A stretch of DNA of 64,000 nt from Treponema sp. GTDB lineage: Bacteria > Spirochaetota > Spirochaetia > Treponematales > Treponemataceae. Positions 24,725 to 33,607 of the stretch are shown here, piece by piece (the first letter of the stretch is position 1; each line of letters opens with the position of its first letter). The stretch covers positions 39,975 through 103,974 of the forward strand of contig JAFUTH010000013.1 in the NCBI GenBank assembly GCA_017484285.1, given 5' to 3'. The notes under the pieces were generated by a model. The model saw nothing but the letters and a program-made list of their open reading frames with translations. It did not search any database and was not told where the DNA came from. The translations under genes were made by a program, and so were the position numbers.

Positions 24725-27007
24725 TTATTTATTCACGACGCGGAACTCTAACAGTCGCGTGCCACTGCTTCCCTTGACGGTCACATCTTCGCGCACGACC
24801 TTCGCGCCTTTCTGCTTTGCTTTGACGAGCTTTTTGGGAAGCTCAACGGTGATGTCAACGAGTTCGTCTCCACCGTCGCCCGTAAGTGTGACGGTCTGCA
24901 CAACTTCGCTTCCGTAGCTTACCGTGAGCGTACCTGTGTCTTTTCCGTAGACCGTGAGCACAATCTTGTTCTGTTTTGCCGACGTGTCGAATTTTGCTTT
25001 GTACAGCACGTAGCTGCTATCGGTAGTGAAAGCGCGGTAGTTGCGGTCGACCGTGCCGATGTAGCCGATTTCAGTGCCTTCAGTCTTGAATTTGTGCTCG
25101 ACTTCGCTCTGCTGTCGCCCGGGCTCAACGAAATCAACGGTAATTTTTTCGAACGCGGCGGTTCGTTTGTCTTCCTGCGCATTCACCGACGCGAAGTACG
25201 TTGCGTAGCGCACATGGTGGATGGCGAAGAACGGTTTGAGCGTGTAGACCGTGCCCTTCGCGTTCGCGGTTTTTGCGGTGGTGAAGGTGAGCGTGCTCTT
25301 GTCGCTCTCGGTAATCCAGTTTGCGGGATTCTTGAGGTCAGCGGTGATTGTTTCGACGGGCGCATTTGAGCCAGAATTCATGTAGATGAGCTGGTCGTCT
25401 ACGATGTCTGCGGGCATGCCCTTGTTTCCGAGGTCAGCGGCGAGCACAATCGGGCCGTATTTCACAGAGAAGTTGCCCGAGCGGTCGAGCGCGCGACGAA
25501 TGTTCAATTCCATGGACAAGTCAATCGTGAGCGCGGTGTTTGAAGCGAGCGCACCGTAGTCAACGTATCCGTCCTTTTCGCCTTTGAGCGAAGCGCACCA
25601 GCTCGGCGCACGGATTTTGAGCGTTTTTGCCTTGCTTCCCTGTGCGAGCACGGTGATTTTTGCCTGCTGCTCATAGGGGAACCGGCTCTCGACGCGAACC
25701 TTCCAGCCGTCATCAGTGATGATTGTTGAATCGATGAAGAGGTTGATGTAGAGCACGCCGTCAATGTCGCTTGCGATAAAGCGGTTGTATCGCTCCGGGT
25801 TCTCAATGCCCGTTCCGGTACAGCACCACATGGCGTTGTCGTGCGTACAATACACTTTGTGGAAGCCCGGCTGCATTGAGACAAAGTACGTTTTTGCGCC
25901 GCTGTCGGGGTCTTGGGAAGCTAAAATGTGGTTGTAGAGCGCGGTTTCGTAAAAGTCGGCGACCGACGCGTTTTTGTTCCATGCGAAAATGTGCTCAGCG
26001 AGCTCAAGCATGTTGTACGTGTTGCAGGTCTCGGCAGTGTCGCGCGCAAGCGTCTCATCGTACTCACGGCCGAAGTGCTCGCCCTTTGAGTTTCCGCCGA
26101 TGGCATAGCTTCTGCGCTGCGTGACGGTGTCGAAGAAGAATTCTGCCGCAGTGCGGTATTCCGACTTTCCCGTGAGTTCATAGAGACGCGCGATGCCGAG
26201 GAATTTCGGAATCTGCGTGTTCGCGTGATAGCCTTGCAGTTTGTCCTGTTGCCTCATCGCGGGATTCATGATTTCTTTGTGAATCCATCGCTCGGCTTCT
26301 TTTAAGTATTTTTCGTTTTTGGTGATGCCGTACAAATCGGCGAAGACCTTGCACATGCCGCCGTGCTCACACGTGAACATTTTTTGCATTTCTGCGTCTG
26401 ACATGCGCCCCGTTCCCGCGATTGCCCAATCAGCCATCTTCGTGACAATCGCAAGCGCGTCTTTGTTGCCGCCGAATTCATACGCGTCGATTAAGCCCGC
26501 GTAGATTTTGTGCACCGAATACCACGGAACCCACCAGTCGGCGAGCGAAAATCGGTCAACGTTAAAACTTCCGCCGCTTGAGAATACCGTGTCGAACGGC
26601 GTTGATGGGATGCCGCCGAAATAGCCGTCGTCGCGCTGAATTTCTTTGATGCAATTAACGGTGTAGTCGAGTTTTTTCTTTGCGTCGGCACTTTCTGTCT
26701 GATAGTAGAATCCCGCGAGTGCCGAGAGGTAGTGGCCGAGCATGTGGCCTTGAATCTGCCGGCTTTCCCATCCGCCGTAGCTGAGTGCTTTTGGTGTTTT
26801 TCCAAGCGCGGTGTATGCGGGCGCAAGGAAGCGGTCTGGCTCGTAGGAGAGCACATACGCAAGACCTGTTTTTTGCGACGTGCTGAACAACGTGCCATCG
26901 GTAAGCGTGATTTTTGTAGGAACGGGGGACGTGGGAACTTGGTTCGACGCATTCATTGCTGATACTCCTGCCATAAATATGGCTAAAAATGTGTAAATCT
27001 TTTTCAT
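24725..27007 (-). CDS. Exported beta-L-arabinofuranosidase-like enzyme (GH127/GH146, DUF1680)
   Basis: A 760-residue protein with a signal peptide (cleavage near MNA-SN). The DUF1680 alpha/alpha barrel is clear: GYFGGIPS, WVPWYSVHKIYAGLIDAY, GREYDETLARDTAETCNTYNM and DNAMWCCTGTGIENPERY. In characterised GH127/GH146 enzymes a Cys pair in the last motif (here Cys395-Cys396), a Glu and the Cys of ETC bind zinc, and one Cys is the nucleophile. It would remove beta-linked L-arabinofuranose from plant glycoproteins or arabinan side chains. A C-terminal beta-rich domain completes it. No Shine-Dalgarno precedes the ATG, but TATAAT is 6 nt upstream. Confidence 0.88.
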   Translation of the reverse strand: MKKIYTFLAIFMAGVSAMNASNQVPTSPVPTKITLTDGTLFSTSQKTGLAYVLSYEPDRFLAPAYTALGKTPKALSYGGWESRQIQGHMLGHYLSALAGFYYQTESADAKKKLDYTVNCIKEIQRDDGYFGGIPSTPFDTVFSSGGSFNVDRFSLADWWVPWYSVHKIYAGLIDAYEFGGNKDALAIVTKMADWAIAGTGRMSDAEMQKMFTCEHGGMCKVFADLYGITKNEKYLKEAERWIHKEIMNPAMRQQDKLQGYHANTQIPKFLGIARLYELTGKSEYRTAAEFFFDTVTQRRSYAIGGNSKGEHFGREYDETLARDTAETCNTYNMLELAEHIFAWNKNASVADFYETALYNHILASQDPDSGAKTYFVSMQPGFHKVYCTHDNAMWCCTGTGIENPERYNRFIASDIDGVLYINLFIDSTIITDDGWKVRVESRFPYEQQAKITVLAQGSKAKTLKIRAPSWCASLKGEKDGYVDYGALASNTALTIDLSMELNIRRALDRSGNFSVKYGPIVLAADLGNKGMPADIVDDQLIYMNSGSNAPVETITADLKNPANWITESDKSTLTFTTAKTANAKGTVYTLKPFFAIHHVRYATYFASVNAQEDKRTAAFEKITVDFVEPGRQQSEVEHKFKTEGTEIGYIGTVDRNYRAFTTDSSYVLYKAKFDTSAKQNKIVLTVYGKDTGTLTVSYGSEVVQTVTLTGDGGDELVDITVELPKKLVKAKQKGAKVVREDVTVKGSSGTRLLEFRVVNK

Positions 27008-27013
27008 GATTTT

Positions 27014-27019
27014 ATTATA
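27014..27019 (-). promoter_or_regulatory. -10 box of GH127-type gene, leaderless start
   Basis: Minus-strand TATAAT (27019-27014) lies 6 nt (AAAATC) before the ATG at 27007. No purine-rich ribosome site is present. No good -35 was seen. Confidence 0.5.
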
Positions 27020-27107
27020 GACTCTTGCTGAAAATCCGCTAGTGACATAAAATTGAGGAAGAGTGCGGATTTCCGACTTTTTATGCGTGTCGGTGAGGAG
27101 GTAGCGT

Positions 27108-28049
27108 ATGGACGAAGAACATGCTATTCCGTATTACCATCTCAGGCGGGTGGATGCGACGCGTTCTCCGGTGTGCGGACTTGCGATGCTCAATCCAGGG
27201 TGGTGTCACATGCGCCGCTGCCTTGAGACGGAGACGGTGCTGCTTATCGGAAAGCGGGGGAGCGCGCTCATCGAGGATAACGGCGTGAGCTTCGAGATTG
27301 TTCCCGGGCGCTCATTACTACTTCCTGCGGGGCATGTGCATCGGGGTGTCGTGCCGGCGGAACAGCCGCTTTCGTACTGGTGGTTTCACTTTTATCAGTG
27401 CGTGGAGCTTGACGATGAGCTTCGCATTTTTCTTCCGCATGCGCTTTCTTGTGAAGAAGCCCAGTCTGCGTTCTCCCAAAAAGCAGCGCGGGCAGATGTG
27501 CTCAAAAGCGGCATCATCATTCCGCAGGTGATGGAACTTTCAAAACCCGAGCTTGTCGGAAATCTCTGCGGCGAGGCGTTGCAGGCGTTTGCGTCGGGCG
27601 GCGTTTCTCCGATGGCATACAACAATGCCGTTCAGCGTCTGCTTTTGGAACTGGGACGTGAGAGCGAAGAAGCGGCGTCAGAGCAGGAGCAGGGGAACGG
27701 AGCGTCTCATGTGCTCGTCAAACAGGTGCTTGAGCTGTTGGAAAGCGAGCTCAGTAACCCAAACGCTTCGGTTAAATTTTTCGCCGACGCGCTTTGCGTG
27801 AATGCGGATTATCTCGGGCGCTGCTTCAAGGACGTAATGAAAACGCCGGTCGGTCAGTATATCAATCGCCGCCGCGTGGAGCTCGCCTGTTCGCGTTTGC
27901 GAGAAAGCAACCGCAGCGTAGAGGAAGTGGCGGCAGAATGTGGCTTCGGCTCACGCAGACAGTTTTTTGATGAATTCAAGCGTCGGACGGGAAAAACACC
28001 CGCCGCGTATCGCGGAGAGTCTGCCTATATCGGCATTAATGCGCTCTAA
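27108..28049 (+). CDS. AraC-family transcription regulator
   Basis: A 313-residue regulator with an N-terminal cupin-type sensing domain (about 15-110; LPAGHVHRGVVPAEQPLSYWWFHF is typical) and a C-terminal double helix-turn-helix (about 205-305). The latter reads NASVKFFADALCVNADYLGRCFKDVMKTPVGQYINRRRVELA then VEEVAAECGFGSRRQFFDEFKRRTGKTPAAYR. It diverges from the GH127-type gene and precedes GH1 by 29 nt, forming an operon with it. It is one of two candidates for binding the tandem TATCAA sites; the other is the unseen partner of the sensor kinase. The ribosome site is GAGGAGG. Confidence 0.92.
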   Translation: MDEEHAIPYYHLRRVDATRSPVCGLAMLNPGWCHMRRCLETETVLLIGKRGSALIEDNGVSFEIVPGRSLLLPAGHVHRGVVPAEQPLSYWWFHFYQCVELDDELRIFLPHALSCEEAQSAFSQKAARADVLKSGIIIPQVMELSKPELVGNLCGEALQAFASGGVSPMAYNNAVQRLLLELGRESEEAASEQEQGNGASHVLVKQVLELLESELSNPNASVKFFADALCVNADYLGRCFKDVMKTPVGQYINRRRVELACSRLRESNRSVEEVAAECGFGSRRQFFDEFKRRTGKTPAAYRGESAYIGINAL

Positions 28050-28078
28050 CGCTTGTATGTTATAACAGGAGGCAAATC

Positions 28079-29428
28079 ATGGGATTTTGCAAAGATTTTG
28101 CATGGGGAACGGCTACGGCTGCCTATCAGATTGAGGGTGCGTGGAACGAAGACGGCAAAGTGCCGAGCGTGTGGGATATGTTTTGTCACGACGGCTCGCA
28201 CATAAAAGACGGAAACACGGGCGACGTTGCGTGCGACCATTACCACCGCTACAAAGAAGATGTCGCGCTTATGGCGAACTTTGGTTTGAATTCGTACCGC
28301 TTTTCTATCGCGTGGTCACGCATCCTCACTTTTAAAAGTACGGAAGATGGCGGCTTCGCTTTTTCAGAAAATCCAAAAGGAATCGCATTCTACGATTCGC
28401 TGATTGATGAGCTGCGTGCGCACAACATTACGCCGTATGTTACGCTCTATCACTGGGATTTGCCGTACCCGATTTGTCAGAAAGGCGGCTGGCTCAACAA
28501 GAGTTGCGCCGATTGGTTTGAGGTTTATGCCCGAACGATTGCGAAACACTTCGGCGACCGCGTAAAGCATTTCATCACGTTCAATGAGCCGTCAGTTTTC
28601 GTGGGGCTTGGCTATAAAGAAGGCACTCACGCGCCCGGCTACAAATTCGATACGCGCGATATTCTGTTTATCGGTCATCACATTCAGCTGGCGCACGGAA
28701 AGGCGGTTCGGGCAATCAAATCGCTTGTTCCCGACGCAAAAGTAGGAATCACCTTCGCGACACAGCCTGTTTTGCCCGAAAATGAGAGCGAAGAAGCGAT
28801 TCGTGCTGCGTATGAGGCATATTTTTCTTGCAAAAAAGAAGATGTCGTCTGGTCTGAATCGTTTTGGTGCGATCCAATCGTGAAGGGCGTCTACCCAGAG
28901 AGCCTTCTTTCTGAATGCACGGAATTTGCCGATTCAATTCAAAAAGAAGACATGGAACTCATAAAAACGAAGATTGATTTTATCGGTCTGAATATTTACC
29001 TCGGTCGTCTTATGCATCCCCAAAAACGACTCCCGGGAACGCCGCACACCGATGTCAACTGGGATGTCACGCCGAGCGCACTCTACTGGGGCACAAAATT
29101 CTTTTATGAGCGGTACAAGCTCCCGGTTTACATCACCGAAAACGGAATGGCGTGCCACGATTGGGTGAGCCTTGACGGAAAAGTGCACGACCCGAATCGC
29201 ATTGACTACTTGCACAGATATTTGCTCGGTTTACGAAATGCGGCGGGTGAGGGCATTGACATTCGCGGCTACTTCCAGTGGTCGCTCATGGACAATTTTG
29301 AGTGGGCGGAAGGCTACAATCCCCGCTTCGGCATGATTTACTGCGACTACGCCACACAAAAGCGAATTCCCAAAGACAGTGCGTATTGGTACAAGACCGT
29401 GATTGAGTCGAACGGCGAGAATTTATAA
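28079..29428 (+). CDS. GH1 beta-glycosidase
   Basis: A 449-residue cytosolic beta-glycosidase of normal GH1 length. Acid/base Glu170 lies in TFNEPS and nucleophile Glu354 in ITENGM. The N-terminal FAWGTATAAYQIEGAWNEDGK is diagnostic. It probably acts on beta-glucosides or beta-galactosides; the sequence does not settle the sugar. It follows the AraC gene with AGGAGG upstream. Its stop overlaps the stop of the convergent GH27-rhodanese gene by 6 nt. Confidence 0.95.
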   Translation: MGFCKDFAWGTATAAYQIEGAWNEDGKVPSVWDMFCHDGSHIKDGNTGDVACDHYHRYKEDVALMANFGLNSYRFSIAWSRILTFKSTEDGGFAFSENPKGIAFYDSLIDELRAHNITPYVTLYHWDLPYPICQKGGWLNKSCADWFEVYARTIAKHFGDRVKHFITFNEPSVFVGLGYKEGTHAPGYKFDTRDILFIGHHIQLAHGKAVRAIKSLVPDAKVGITFATQPVLPENESEEAIRAAYEAYFSCKKEDVVWSESFWCDPIVKGVYPESLLSECTEFADSIQKEDMELIKTKIDFIGLNIYLGRLMHPQKRLPGTPHTDVNWDVTPSALYWGTKFFYERYKLPVYITENGMACHDWVSLDGKVHDPNRIDYLHRYLLGLRNAAGEGIDIRGYFQWSLMDNFEWAEGYNPRFGMIYCDYATQKRIPKDSAYWYKTVIESNGENL

Positions 29429-30895
29429 TTCCACGCCGCCAAGAAAATATGTCTTATAGCCCAAGTAATCCAAGCTGTGCTTTGCTTGGGCACTCCGCTT
29501 TCCAGTTGCGCAATATACGATGACGGGCTTTTTCTTGTCCAAATACCAGCCTGAAATCGAGTGAACATCAGCGTAGAAGATGTTGATTGCGCCGTCCAAG
29601 TGCTTTTTTTCGTATTCGTCTTTTCCTCGTACATCGACGAGCTGCGCGCCGTTTTCGCAGAGCTTTTTTGTTTCTTCGAGCGAAATCTTTACAAGCGACG
29701 GCACTTTCCATTCGCCTTTGTCGTCTTTGTTGTTAACGGGAACGCTCGCCGTGCTTTTTACGCGGAACACTGCCGTTTCGTGCGCTCTGAGTGAGACGGT
29801 AATCGATTCGGTTGACTCTTCATCGCGCTCCGCCGTCACATTTCGAAGGTGCGTGATTGTGCCCGTTAAGCCCGCGCTGCGCAAAGAGAGCGTCATCGTG
29901 CGCGGGAGAGGGCTTCGGTTCAAGAAGGCAATCGCTTTTTCAGAGGAATTTTTTTCTCCCAAGTCTTTGAGCCAGATTTCCGCCGCAATCGAGCCGTCAT
30001 CATTCGTTTCTTCGTGAATTACAAACGCCTGCACACACGCGCTGTCTTGGTTTATTGCAATTAACTCGCGGTTTTTGAGAATCGAAAGCGTTTCTTCGCT
30101 GATTTTGGTGAGGTCGCCGCCAATCATGAGCGGGGTAGACATCATGCACCACATGGCAAAGTGCGTGCGTTCGTCTTCAAGAGGCATACCGTTTCCGATT
30201 TGCATCATGTCGAGGTCGTTCACATGCCCCGGCGAGCAATAGCGGGCGAGCGGCTTTATCACATCGAGCTGATGCAGCACGGAAGAAAATTCGGGCGCAA
30301 TGTCCGCGCCCGTTCGCCACGAGTCGGCAACGCGCGCCGCCCAGCTGCCAGGAAATTGCCAGCGGCAGATATTGTAGACAATGCACCGCCCCGTGCGATG
30401 GCGGATTTCGTCGATAATCGCGCCGATTTTTGAGTATTGCGCTTCTTCGTCAAGACCGAGCCGCACGCCGCCGCACCAGTCCACTTTGATAAAATCAAAG
30501 CCGCAGTCTTCGAGGTACATGCGCAAGTCTGCTTCTTCATGTCCGTACAAGCCCACGCCGTTTCCGTTCGCACCTTCGGCATTGTAGTAGTGCCCACAGG
30601 TGTTGTCTCCCGCGTCGCTGTAAATGCCCGCCTGTAAGCCGAGCGTATGCGCGTAGTCGGCGACTGGCTTGATTCCGTTTGGAAAGCGTTCCGTGTGGAA
30701 AAGGAGCGCGCCGTCACTCGCCCGTCCGCCAAAAAAGCCGTCGTCCATGTTCAGGTAGGTGTAGCCGCATTCGGCAAGCCCTGTTTTTATGAGCGCTTTT
30801 GCCTGTTCTTTCATCTTTTGCTCGCTGATGTCTGTCTTGAAGCAGTTCCAAGAAGCCCAGCCCATGAGCGGCGTTTTTCTGTAAAGCGAATCCAT
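29423..30895 (-). CDS. GH27 glycosidase fused to a rhodanese domain
   Basis: A 490-residue cytosolic protein. Residues 1-385 form a GH27 enzyme: TPLMGWASWNCF, YLNMDDGFF, FDFIKVDWCGG (nucleophile Asp139), SWRTGADI (acid/base Asp198) and HVNDLDMMQIGNGM, then the C-terminal beta domain. GH27 members are alpha-galactosidases or beta-L-arabinopyranosidases; in this locus the latter is possible. Residues about 400-490 are a rhodanese-like domain (VPSLVKISLEETKKLCENG, LVDVRGKDEYEKKHLDGAIN) with the full active-site loop around Cys462 (YCATGKRSA). The reading frame is continuous with a short linker. This architecture is unusual. Confidence 0.88.
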   Translation of the reverse strand: MDSLYRKTPLMGWASWNCFKTDISEQKMKEQAKALIKTGLAECGYTYLNMDDGFFGGRASDGALLFHTERFPNGIKPVADYAHTLGLQAGIYSDAGDNTCGHYYNAEGANGNGVGLYGHEEADLRMYLEDCGFDFIKVDWCGGVRLGLDEEAQYSKIGAIIDEIRHRTGRCIVYNICRWQFPGSWAARVADSWRTGADIAPEFSSVLHQLDVIKPLARYCSPGHVNDLDMMQIGNGMPLEDERTHFAMWCMMSTPLMIGGDLTKISEETLSILKNRELIAINQDSACVQAFVIHEETNDDGSIAAEIWLKDLGEKNSSEKAIAFLNRSPLPRTMTLSLRSAGLTGTITHLRNVTAERDEESTESITVSLRAHETAVFRVKSTASVPVNNKDDKGEWKVPSLVKISLEETKKLCENGAQLVDVRGKDEYEKKHLDGAINIFYADVHSISGWYLDKKKPVIVYCATGKRSAQAKHSLDYLGYKTYFLGGVEL

Positions 30896-30916
30896 TATAT
30901 ACCTCGTAAAAGCGCA

Positions 30917-33547
30917 TTATTTTACGGCTATGCAGTCAATGTCGGGAGCATAAGCCGTTTCATTTCCGAATGTGAGCGCGTTTTCGCCCTTCTGCAATTT
31001 GATTTTTACGCTCACGCTTCCAACGGTTGTCCAGTCGCCCGTAGAAGGGCACCGAACGGTCTTTTTGCTCTTTCCGTTTGCAGTGACCGTCACCATTCGG
31101 TCTTCGCCGCTGATGTAGTAAATCGTAAGCGTGTATGTGCCGTTTTTGGAAGCGCGGACTTTGTTGACGGTGAGTGTGTTTTTGTCGCCCAGACCGATGT
31201 AGCCGACAACGCCACCGCCCGAAGCCTTTGCCGATGACGAGCGAACGGCTGCACCCGCAAGGAAATTGTCTTCCGATTCGGCTTCGTACAGCCCTTCTGG
31301 AAACACCCGCAGCTGGACTTCGCGCGTCGTAGTGTCTTTTCCGTCAGAGACGGCGCACGTGAGGGAATACGAGCCTTCTTTTAAAGCCGTAACGGTCACT
31401 TCGGGCTTACCGCTGTTTGAAAGGGAAAGTTCTTTGCTTTTTGTGCCCCATGAAAAGGCGAGGGGAGTTGATTCATCATCGTTTGTTCGTAGTGAAAGCG
31501 TGAACGGAACGGTTGCTTTGAGGTCGAAAGCCACATTGTTTTGCACGACAGGCGGCATATTTTCCGTGTAGAGCGTTTCAGTCTTTACAAATGGCGCGAC
31601 TTGAATCCAATCGATGCTTGGAATCATTTTTCGTTTTTGCGAGACAAAGGAAATGCTGTTTTCGCCCGATGCAAGTTCAACATGGAATGTCACTGTGTAG
31701 CAGTCCTCCCAACCGAGCGTATTTCTGAAAAAGACCGTTTTTTGCTTTTTCCCGTTTACGAGAATGTCCGCGCTTCTGTCTACAATGTTGGTGTTGTAAT
31801 TTGACGCGCCGCTTCCGAGTTCGCCGTTTTGGTATCGAACGGTAACGGCGTAGATTCCCGCCTGTTCCGCCGCAATTTTGGTGAAAGTCAGGAATTGCGA
31901 TTCATTTATCGCTCTTTTTTGCTCAGCAAACCCGTTCTTTTTTGAAATCGAAACCTGTCGGCTCATTTCTGTTGAGCTATCAGAAGCATTGTAGTGCGCG
32001 ATTTTCGCATCGTTTTTAGCGACTTTGCGCAACGAGACGCGCACATCCCCTATGCTTTTTTGATTTGCAGCGGTGAAGGTGAAGAGGTTTATGCCTTCGC
32101 CCAAAAAAAGCGTGAGAGTGTCGTTTACCGAATATGTTTCTTCGCTGTTGATTTTGCACGAGACGGGAACATTCGTGCGAAGTTGATAGTAGCCGCTTTC
32201 ATAGACTTGGGCGGCACATTCTGCTGAAGAGGCGCGAATTCGTTCTGCATTCGCCGAGAAATCCCATATTCCTGCGTTTTGCGCTGCGGCAAGGCTTCCT
32301 TTTGGCGCGAGAATGATAAGATATGCGTCGTTTTCGTGCCCTGCGGGAAGCGAAACGGTGAGGCTGCTTCCTTCTTGCTGAAATTTCGGCGCAAGAATGC
32401 TCGGAACAAGTGACGGTTCAAGCCCAGAACTTTCGGTTTTCTTGACGAGCACATCGCAGTCAGAAAGCGTGTTCGGAAGGCTTTGTATGCGCACGAGTGA
32501 GGCTTTTTTGCTTCCGCCCAAAATCACGCGGATTTGCTCTGAATCTTTGTCGTAGGAAGCGAGGGCTTGCAGTCCTTCGGCGTGAGGATTTTGCACTGTC
32601 GCAGCAAGACGGCTTCCTGTCATTTGGGAATACCAATAATAGAGCCACCATGCGCCCGTGGGGTAATTGTTGTGCGTGACCAAATCATTCAGGCTTCCTG
32701 CGGTCGTCCAATACGCAAGGCAGCCGTTTACGCCCGATTGTTCAAAGCGGGAAATGAACTGAACGAGTTTCCCCGGCATTGCAAGGTCGCCAGAAAAGCG
32801 GGCGTATTCATTTATCGTGATGGGAATCGGCTTGATTCCGTATTTTTTTTCTAAATTTCGGTAAGAAGAATAGTGCGCTTCCCAATCCGTGTAAAAATCA
32901 TTTTGGAGTTCATGCCAGGTAATCACTTGGGGAAGACAGTCGTTTTCTTTTGCAAATGCAAGAAACTGGTCAAAAAATCGCTCGTTGTATACGGTGGTGT
33001 TTGGTCCTGCAATCCGCGCGGAAGGGTCGCAGTCTTTTATTTCCAAATAGCATCGCTTCCAGTCCGCAAGAAAACTTTTTAAAAGCGAAGTGTTGTTGTA
33101 CCAGATGACATCGGGTTCGTTGAGCGGAATCCAAACAAACGAATCTTTGTAGGGGCTGTTCATGCCTTTTTTTACCATTTCCCGAATTTTGGGGAGGTAG
33201 TCTGCCATGCCAAGATTTTCGTACGGCCATTCTTTGTAGATGTCCTGCATGTAGATTTGGATTTCTTTTCCGCCCGCTTTAATGAATTGCTCAGCGGTTT
33301 CGAGCGCGTCACCGTTCGGGTGCTGAATGCCGTCAGGTGCTTTTTGCGCAGCCGTTACGGGATGCAAGGCAGAAAGCATTTGTTGTGAAGGAATGCCGGG
33401 GTCGCCAAGCCCGTACAAAAATCCGATTGCGCCGTGCGTTATGTCCCCGTTCTTTTTGGCGGCGTCGATAATGACCGATTGTTCTTGCGCTCGTGCGAAT
33501 CCCGCCGTCAAAAGCGCAAAGGCGAATATAAAAATAGTTTTTTTCAT
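30917..33547 (-). CDS. Exported clan GH-A glycosidase with two CBM35-like modules
   Basis: An 876-residue exported protein (signal cleavage near ARA-QE). Residues about 25-330 look like a clan GH-A TIM barrel: FVWIPLNEPDVIW (putative acid/base Glu) and PITINEYARFSGD (putative nucleophile Glu). Its closest look is GH39-like, but the family is not assigned. A beta domain follows. A first CBM35/CBM6-like beta-sandwich lies at about 510-650 (DRSADILVNGKKQ, SIDWIQVAP), then a bacterial Ig-like domain (about 655-740), and a C-terminal CBM35-like module (YEAESEDN, PDIDCIAVK). It probably attacks a plant side chain outside the cell. It has no Shine-Dalgarno, and TATTAT lies 6 nt before the ATG. Confidence 0.75.
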   Translation of the reverse strand: MKKTIFIFAFALLTAGFARAQEQSVIIDAAKKNGDITHGAIGFLYGLGDPGIPSQQMLSALHPVTAAQKAPDGIQHPNGDALETAEQFIKAGGKEIQIYMQDIYKEWPYENLGMADYLPKIREMVKKGMNSPYKDSFVWIPLNEPDVIWYNNTSLLKSFLADWKRCYLEIKDCDPSARIAGPNTTVYNERFFDQFLAFAKENDCLPQVITWHELQNDFYTDWEAHYSSYRNLEKKYGIKPIPITINEYARFSGDLAMPGKLVQFISRFEQSGVNGCLAYWTTAGSLNDLVTHNNYPTGAWWLYYWYSQMTGSRLAATVQNPHAEGLQALASYDKDSEQIRVILGGSKKASLVRIQSLPNTLSDCDVLVKKTESSGLEPSLVPSILAPKFQQEGSSLTVSLPAGHENDAYLIILAPKGSLAAAQNAGIWDFSANAERIRASSAECAAQVYESGYYQLRTNVPVSCKINSEETYSVNDTLTLFLGEGINLFTFTAANQKSIGDVRVSLRKVAKNDAKIAHYNASDSSTEMSRQVSISKKNGFAEQKRAINESQFLTFTKIAAEQAGIYAVTVRYQNGELGSGASNYNTNIVDRSADILVNGKKQKTVFFRNTLGWEDCYTVTFHVELASGENSISFVSQKRKMIPSIDWIQVAPFVKTETLYTENMPPVVQNNVAFDLKATVPFTLSLRTNDDESTPLAFSWGTKSKELSLSNSGKPEVTVTALKEGSYSLTCAVSDGKDTTTREVQLRVFPEGLYEAESEDNFLAGAAVRSSSAKASGGGVVGYIGLGDKNTLTVNKVRASKNGTYTLTIYYISGEDRMVTVTANGKSKKTVRCPSTGDWTTVGSVSVKIKLQKGENALTFGNETAYAPDIDCIAVK

Positions 33548-33553
33548 AAGCGA

Positions 33554-33581
33554 ATAATAGAGAAAAGAAAAGTGCCCGCAA
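33554..33581 (-). promoter_or_regulatory. Promoter of clan GH-A gene, leaderless start
   Basis: Minus-strand TATTAT (33559-33554) lies 6 nt before ATG 33547. TTGCGG lies 16 bp upstream of it, inside the preceding terminator stem. Confidence 0.5.
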
Positions 33582-33598
33582 GAGAGTTCCTGCGGGCA
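33565..33598 (-). terminator. Intrinsic terminator after transaldolase
   Basis: TGCCCGCA (33573-33580) pairs with TGCGGGCA (33591-33598). On the minus strand it is followed by CTTTTCTTTTC. It ends the GH51-ara-transaldolase transcript. Confidence 0.75.
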
Positions 33599-33607
33599 TA
33601 CAACTAT

